Positions 59,629 through 64,000 of a stretch of DNA of 64,000 nt are shown here, one piece after another. Made by a program: the position numbers and the translations under genes. Source of the DNA: Salipaludibacillus neizhouensis (lineage in GTDB: Bacteria > Bacillota > Bacilli > Bacillales > Salisediminibacteriaceae); assembly GCF_002886185.1 (NCBI RefSeq), contig NZ_KZ614146.1, positions 1,534,930-1,598,929 of the forward strand, in the 5' to 3' direction. Positions within the stretch are counted from its first letter, which is position 1. Each line of letters opens with the position of its first letter. A model generated the notes under the pieces. It made no database searches. It worked only from the letters and a program-made list of their open reading frames with translations, and was not told the DNA's origin.

Positions 59629-59973
59629 ATGGCAAAAATAACATCCATATGTGTATTACTCTTTCTTGTTTTTGTGTTCATAGGGTGTCAAAAAGATAGT
59701 ATAGATTTCGATGAAAATGATCTCACTCATATTGAGGTAAATGAATGGGTGGATAATAACCACGTCGCAACAATAATCGGTCGAAATTCCATCACCCGAC
59801 TAGTAAATGAAATAGAAACTACCAGCGCAGATTCACTTGTGAATACCGAGCGTGTGACCCCAGACTGTAAAGTCATATTTAAAAACAACGAAGAAATAAT
59901 TTATGAAATGAATTACTATACAAATAGCGGGGACGGTTACATAGCATCCTTTTGTGACATTCCAAGGAAGTAG
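59629..59973 (+). CDS. Small lipoprotein of unknown function
   Basis: A 114-residue product with a signal peptide ending in the lipobox FIGC (Cys20) and a mostly beta-like remainder with one conserved-looking cysteine in PDCKVIF and another in SFCDIPRK. ATG 59629 has AGAAGGAG upstream. The stop TAG is the junction with a REP-like left arm, so the original C-terminus may have been longer. No family recognised. Confidence 0.65.
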   Translation: MAKITSICVLLFLVFVFIGCQKDSIDFDENDLTHIEVNEWVDNNHVATIIGRNSITRLVNEIETTSADSLVNTERVTPDCKVIFKNNEEIIYEMNYYTNSGDGYIASFCDIPRK

Positions 59974-59991
59974 GGGACGGTTCTCTGCTTC
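59973..59991. repeat. REP-like repeat (family 1), left arm only
   Basis: GGGGACGGTTCTCTGCTTC; its first G is the last base of the lipoprotein stop codon. T-rich sequence follows. Confidence 0.85.
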
Positions 59992-60074
59992 TTTTTTGTG
60001 CGTTACATTAAAAGAAAGAGTTGTAAAAAACCTATTTCATAGATTTCTAAACTTAAAGTATAAAGCATAAATTT

Positions 60075-60106
60075 ACCTGTTGAGGCAATTACTCAACAGG
60101 TTTTTA
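60075..60106 (+). terminator. Intrinsic terminator
   Basis: ACCTGTTGAG and CTCAACAGGT form a perfect stem around GCAATTA and are followed by T residues. Confidence 0.9.
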
Positions 60107-60285
60107 AAAGTTTTGATAATCGACAAATTTCTCGGGATTATTTATAGGTATAATGGTATAGTGCAAATGTAGACTAAATGAATGATCAGAAACTGGAGGT
60201 AAGTTTCCAGATTAGATACCACTTTGTGCCTTATTCACTTATTAATCGTTTTGAAGGAAGTCTCTAAATGATCAGGAGGGTTGTT

Positions 60286-61305
60286 ATGAAAAGTATATTG
60301 AAAGACACACGTGAGTACAATAAACTTGCAAGTCTTGATTTTAATAAAATTATAACAGGTGTAATCATTTCGCATGGAATTTGGGCTTGTACTTTTATAT
60401 ATTTAAATATTCCTATATTAGTTTGGAGTTCTATCATTACGATTGCCATACAAGTAATTAACTTCAGGCTTGTTAAGAATCAATACTTCCAACTTTATTT
60501 TCTCGCCATTTTCTTACCTACTATAACAGCTGTAATAATAGCGACAATAACGATAGGTTGGGGTGCTGGTTTCCATTATTACATTCTGATATTCCCATTA
60601 TTTGTTAGCTTTGTATCTAAAGGTTTGATAAAATATTTCATCATATTTTCTAGCACTATCGCGTATATTATCCTCTATTATTTAGTAGCAAAAAACACCG
60701 ATATTGTTCCATTATATGTGTTTGAAACTTTTCATATTTTGAATTTCATAGGATTACTAGTTTTTACGGTATTTACGACGTCATTATACCAACGCACAAA
60801 CATCTCTATGCTCCATAAATTACAAGGCATGGCTATGATAGATCCATTAACTGGTATTTATAATAGACGAACCATGTATGTTTTTTTAAATAATGCCGTG
60901 AAGGAAAATAGAGCCGGTTATGTATTATTAGTGGATATTGATGATTTTAAAGAAATAAATGATAAATACGGTCATGATTGCGGAGATGCCGCATTAATTT
61001 TCTGTTCAGAAATATTTAAGAAAATGATTACAGGTCAAGGAATTGTTGCTCGATGGGGTGGGGAAGAGTTTTTGTTTCTTATTTACAGCGATCGTGAGGA
61101 GATTGCAGAACAAATTGCCTATAACATCAAGGAAGCTATGGAACGAGAAGGTGCCTTTAGCTATGAAAAATGCGAAATAACCCTTTCTATTACAGGTGGA
61201 CTGGCAAAAATAGATGACTCATCAGATATTGAAGAAACAATTAAAGCAGCAGATAAAGCTTTGTATATAGGAAAAAATAGCGGGAAAAACCAAATCGTTA
61301 TATAG
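60286..61305 (+). CDS. Membrane diguanylate cyclase (GGDEF domain)
   Basis: A 339-residue protein with about six N-terminal helices (residues 20-190) and a C-terminal GGDEF domain that makes cyclic di-GMP from two GTP. The active-site motif is ARWGGEEFLFLIYSD; DPLTGIYNRRTMYVFL and VDIDDFKEINDKYGHDCGDAAL are also intact. No RxxD inhibitory site is visible five residues before GGEEF. ATG 60286 has AGGAGG upstream. Its TAG stop lies at the edge of a REP-like left arm. Confidence 0.92.
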   Translation: MKSILKDTREYNKLASLDFNKIITGVIISHGIWACTFIYLNIPILVWSSIITIAIQVINFRLVKNQYFQLYFLAIFLPTITAVIIATITIGWGAGFHYYILIFPLFVSFVSKGLIKYFIIFSSTIAYIILYYLVAKNTDIVPLYVFETFHILNFIGLLVFTVFTTSLYQRTNISMLHKLQGMAMIDPLTGIYNRRTMYVFLNNAVKENRAGYVLLVDIDDFKEINDKYGHDCGDAALIFCSEIFKKMITGQGIVARWGGEEFLFLIYSDREEIAEQIAYNIKEAMEREGAFSYEKCEITLSITGGLAKIDDSSDIEETIKAADKALYIGKNSGKNQIVI

Positions 61306-61322
61306 GGACGGTTCTCTGCTTC
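61305..61322. repeat. REP-like repeat (family 1), left arm only
   Basis: GGGACGGTTCTCTGCTTC begins at the last base of the cyclase stop codon. The matching right arm is 290 bp away at 61613-61632. Confidence 0.85.
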
Positions 61323-61359
61323 CTTTCTTAAGAGTTGCGGTAGGATTATTAATTGACTA

Positions 61360-61397
61360 AACAAAAACGATTGCTCAATGGAGCAATCGTTTTTGTT
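61360..61397. terminator. Bidirectional terminator
   Basis: AACAAAAACGATTGCTC and GAGCAATCGTTTTTGTT form a perfect 17-bp stem with a four-base loop, with T-rich sequence on both strands. It lies between the two separated REP arms. Confidence 0.88.
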
Positions 61398-61612
61398 CAT
61401 ATTTACACCTCTAAATTATTTAAGTATATTTATTATTTCTGATTACTTTTTTGCTCATGTTGATGGATAGCCCAGTATAGTTCTTCATCTGTGTATAGGG
61501 ACAAATCAATATTTTTCGTGTTTTACCCCTCCTTTGTTCTTTGTAATTACTAGTATAGTCCATGGAATCTAAGAGATGTTGTATAGCGTAAGGTTTTGTA
61601 ACAGACAATTTT

Positions 61613-61632
61613 GGAAGCAGAGAACCGTCCCC
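61613..61632. repeat. REP-like repeat (family 1), right arm only
   Basis: GGAAGCAGAGAACCGTCCCC, the complement of the arm at 61305. Nothing else is recognised between 61398 and 61612. Confidence 0.85.
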
Positions 61633-61707
61633 TGCATTCCTATGTATTAAATAAAGTTGTCTTGTAAACATTAATTACAATGATGTTTGGACAGGGGTGG
61701 TTTTAGG

Positions 61708-64000
61708 ATGAATAGGCACAATTTTCCGGCTAAGCAGGGTTTATATGATCCAGAAAATGAACATGAAGCCTGTGGAATTGGAATGGTAGCTAATATCAAT
61801 GGGGAGAAAAAACATGAAATTATAACGCATGCGATTACTATTCTATGTAATTTGGAGCATAGGGGCGGTCAGTCAGCGGATACAAGTACTGGAGACGGGG
61901 CAGGTATACTGACTCAAATTCCTCATGTTTTTTTTGAAAGAGAATGTGATAAATATAATATTATTTTACCTGAAGAAGGTGGATATGGAGTAGGGATGGT
62001 ATTTTTACCACAAGATCCTGAAATAAGAGCTAAAACTCAGAAACAAATTAGAACGATCGTTGAAGAGGCGGGACAAGTGTTTTTAGGTTGGCGAACAGTT
62101 CCTGTAAATGATTCGTTCGTCGGTGATATGGCAAAAAAATCGGAACCATTTATCCGGCAAATGTTTATTGCTCCTTCTGATGAAAAAATGGATCAGGATA
62201 CATTTGAACGAATATTATATGTGATTCGTAAGCGGTTGGAAAAACAGATGAATGCCTCGGATATTGAACACCAAAAAGGCGTGTATATTTGTAGTTTATC
62301 GACAAGAACAATCGTGTATAAAGGCATGTTAATTCCAGAACAACTCGGTTCCTTTTTCATTGATTTAAACAATCGTTATTTCAAATCAGCGCTGGCACTT
62401 GTACATTCGCGGTTTAGTACAAATACATTTCCAAGTTGGGAACGATCACACCCGAATAGGATGACAATACATAACGGCGAATTCAACACGATTAAAGGAA
62501 ATGTCAAGTGGATGCAGGCAAGAGAAGGACAGTGCAAACCGAAAATGTTTCGACCAGATGATTATAAGCACTTATTTCCAGTGATTGATAAAGATGGAAG
62601 TGATTCCTCTATGTTTGATAATTGTTTTGAGTTTTTACACCTAACTGGTCGATCACTCGCCCATACGGCGATGATGATGATCCCTGAACCATGGGTGAAC
62701 GATGACAGAATGGGTGACGAGAAAAAAGCATTTTATGAATACCATAGCTCGTTAATGGAACCTTGGGATGGTCCGGCAGCGATTGTTTTTACAGATGGAA
62801 AACAAATAGGCGCATGTTTGGACAGAAATGGACTTAGACCTGGGAGGTACTATGTCACCAAAGATGGCATGATTATCTTAGGCTCTGAAGTAGGTGCGCT
62901 AGATGTGTCTGCTGAGGATATTGAATACAAAGAAAGGCTTCATCCAGGGAAAATGCTGCTAGTGGATTTGGAAAAGGGAAAAATTATATCCGATGAAAAA
63001 ATTAAAAGTCACATCATTTCCGAACATCCTTACAAACATTGGTTAGCAGAAAATCTTGTTCATTTAAACGATTTACCGGAAAACACCCATAATACTGCCG
63101 ATAGATTTACAGAAGACGATCGAAACAGGCAACAACTTGCCTTCGGATATACGAATGAAGAGTTAAATAAAATACTGAAACCTATGATTACAGATAAAAA
63201 AGATCCCATTGGTTCGATGGGCTATGATTCCCCACTAGCTGTATTATCAAAAAAACCACAGATGTTATACAACTATTTTAAACAAATGTTTGCACAAGTT
63301 ACGAACCCACCGATAGACGCAATTAGAGAAAAAATTATCACTTCTGTAAGAACGACAATTGGACCTGAAAAAGATTTAGTTCGACCAGAACCTGAAAGCT
63401 GCAGACAGATTCAAATTGACACGCCAATATTGAAAAATAGCGAGCTGCGAAAACTCTATGACTCAGATTTTCCCAGTGTAACTTTCTCTATCTTATTTCC
63501 AGTTAATCAGGAAGAACAAGAGTTTTCAAACAGATTATCGAAGCTTTTTAATGACGTAGACACGGCCATTGAGCAAGGAGCGACACTGCTCGTTTTATCT
63601 GATCGAGGGGTAAATGCCGACTATGCAGCCATACCGACATTACTCGCAGCTTCGGGTTTGCACCATCATCTGGTTAGAAAAGGGACGCGTTCACTAGTTA
63701 GTATTATAACTGAAACTGCCGATGCAAGAGAAGTTCACCATTTTGCATGTTTACTTGGCTTTGGTGTAGAAGCGATAAACCCATATTTAGCTTATGAATC
63801 ATTACAAGGTTTAATTGAAAGAGGAGACCTTCGTGATATTTCAATGGATCAAGCGGTGGATGAATACATAAAAGCCGCAACAGATGGGATTGTGAAGGTA
63901 TTATCTAAAATGGGGATCTCCACCATTCAAAGTTATCGCGGAGCACAAATTTTTGAAGCCATTGGGATAGAGAAAGATGTTATTGACCAATATTTCACAA
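61708..64000 (+). CDS. gltB: Glutamate synthase large subunit GltB, 5' part
   Basis: About 764 codons before the window ends, open throughout. A short propeptide ([21 protein letters not shown]) precedes Cys22, the nucleophile of the glutaminase domain ([12 protein letters not shown]). [38 protein letters not shown] and [16 protein letters not shown] are typical of GltB. The central domain begins after about residue 450. The enzyme makes glutamate from 2-oxoglutarate and glutamine. ATG 61708 has CAGGGGTGG upstream. gltD and gltC are not within the window. Confidence 0.95.
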   Translation, partial: MNRHNFPAKQGLYDPENEHEACGIGMVANINGEKKHEIITHAITILCNLEHRGGQSADTSTGDGAGILTQIPHVFFERECDKYNIILPEEGGYGVGMVFLPQDPEIRAKTQKQIRTIVEEAGQVFLGWRTVPVNDSFVGDMAKKSEPFIRQMFIAPSDEKMDQDTFERILYVIRKRLEKQMNASDIEHQKGVYICSLSTRTIVYKGMLIPEQLGSFFIDLNNRYFKSALALVHSRFSTNTFPSWERSHPNRMTIHNGEFNTIKGNVKWMQAREGQCKPKMFRPDDYKHLFPVIDKDGSDSSMFDNCFEFLHLTGRSLAHTAMMMIPEPWVNDDRMGDEKKAFYEYHSSLMEPWDGPAAIVFTDGKQIGACLDRNGLRPGRYYVTKDGMIILGSEVGALDVSAEDIEYKERLHPGKMLLVDLEKGKIISDEKIKSHIISEHPYKHWLAENLVHLNDLPENTHNTADRFTEDDRNRQQLAFGYTNEELNKILKPMITDKKDPIGSMGYDSPLAVLSKKPQMLYNYFKQMFAQVTNPPIDAIREKIITSVRTTIGPEKDLVRPEPESCRQIQIDTPILKNSELRKLYDSDFPSVTFSILFPVNQEEQEFSNRLSKLFNDVDTAIEQGATLLVLSDRGVNADYAAIPTLLAASGLHHHLVRKGTRSLVSIITETADAREVHHFACLLGFGVEAINPYLAYESLQGLIERGDLRDISMDQAVDEYIKAATDGIVKVLSKMGISTIQSYRGAQIFEAIGIEKDVIDQYFT

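Noticed and set aside
4345-61632. CRISPR array made of the repeated hairpins
   Set aside because: Copies are kilobases apart, lie between unrelated genes and have no regular spacers; no cas gene is present.
1-64000. tRNA or rRNA genes
   Set aside because: I found no cloverleaf-like segment with a TTCGA-type loop and CCA end, and no rRNA sequence.

Overview
The window looks like chromosomal DNA of a low-GC Gram-positive bacterium of the family Bacillaceae, probably a salt-tolerant one. The reasons are GGAGG-type ribosome binding sites, frequent TTG and GTG starts, CcpA (cre) sites, lipoprotein signal peptides with acidic linkers, and relatives of Bacillus subtilis TreP/TreA/TreR, MurQ/MurR/NamZ/AmiE/NagZ, YpvA, YtrA and SerA. 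I cannot fix the genus. No rRNA, tRNA or CRISPR array was seen.

Layout. (1) 1-4333, minus strand: trehalose operon treP-treA-treR followed by the start of a PTS EIIA gene, with a promoter carrying two TreR-type operators and a cre site. (2) 4396-5280: a stand-alone SIR2-like protein of possible defence role. (3) 6014-18017, plus strand: peptidoglycan (MurNAc) recycling cluster with sugar kinase, MurQ etherase, ABC importer, MurR regulator, and secreted NamZ, AmiE and NagZ. An ABC importer plus kinase takes the place of the PTS transporter MurP. (4) 18404-22374, minus strand: glcD-glcF oxidase with a CdaR-type regulator. (5) 22.5-26.0 kb: a graveyard of broken genes, repeats and an IS1380-type transposase remnant, plus an intact Mn2+ (yybP-ykoY) riboswitch. 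(6) 26177-31897: LacI-regulated ribose/galactose-type ABC operon with an oxidoreductase; its permease has an internal deletion. (7) 32-51 kb: stress and housekeeping genes (DUF421 protein, ClC channel, broken CueP, catalase, MarR/MFS pair, SelO, CAP-domain protein, histidine kinase, DinG-type helicase, HAD phosphatases). (8) 51-64 kb: broken CBO0543-type gene, ZTP riboswitch and serA, MFS exporter, DUF6946 protein, YtrA-type ABC operon, diguanylate cyclase and the 5' part of glutamate synthase gltB.

The most striking structural feature is a hairpin repeat with arms GGGACGGTTCTCTGCTTC / GAAGCAGAGAACCGTCCC. It has ten complete copies and about eleven degenerate or single-arm copies, at 4.3-5.4 kb and from 26 kb to 61.6 kb. 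It behaves like a REP element: it sits in intergenic gaps, shows a compensatory change in one copy, and supplies stop codons or C-terminal codons to several genes. A second structured repeat family has a conserved outer stem, a variable inner hairpin and a terminator-like tail; one copy encodes the TreA C-terminus.

Several genes carry single clean lesions: CueP (TGA at a conserved Cys), CBO0543 (TAG at a probable Trp), a small membrane protein, the sugar permease, PAP2 and a YiiX-like protein. The region has either been decaying recently or, for CueP only, may use UGA recoding.
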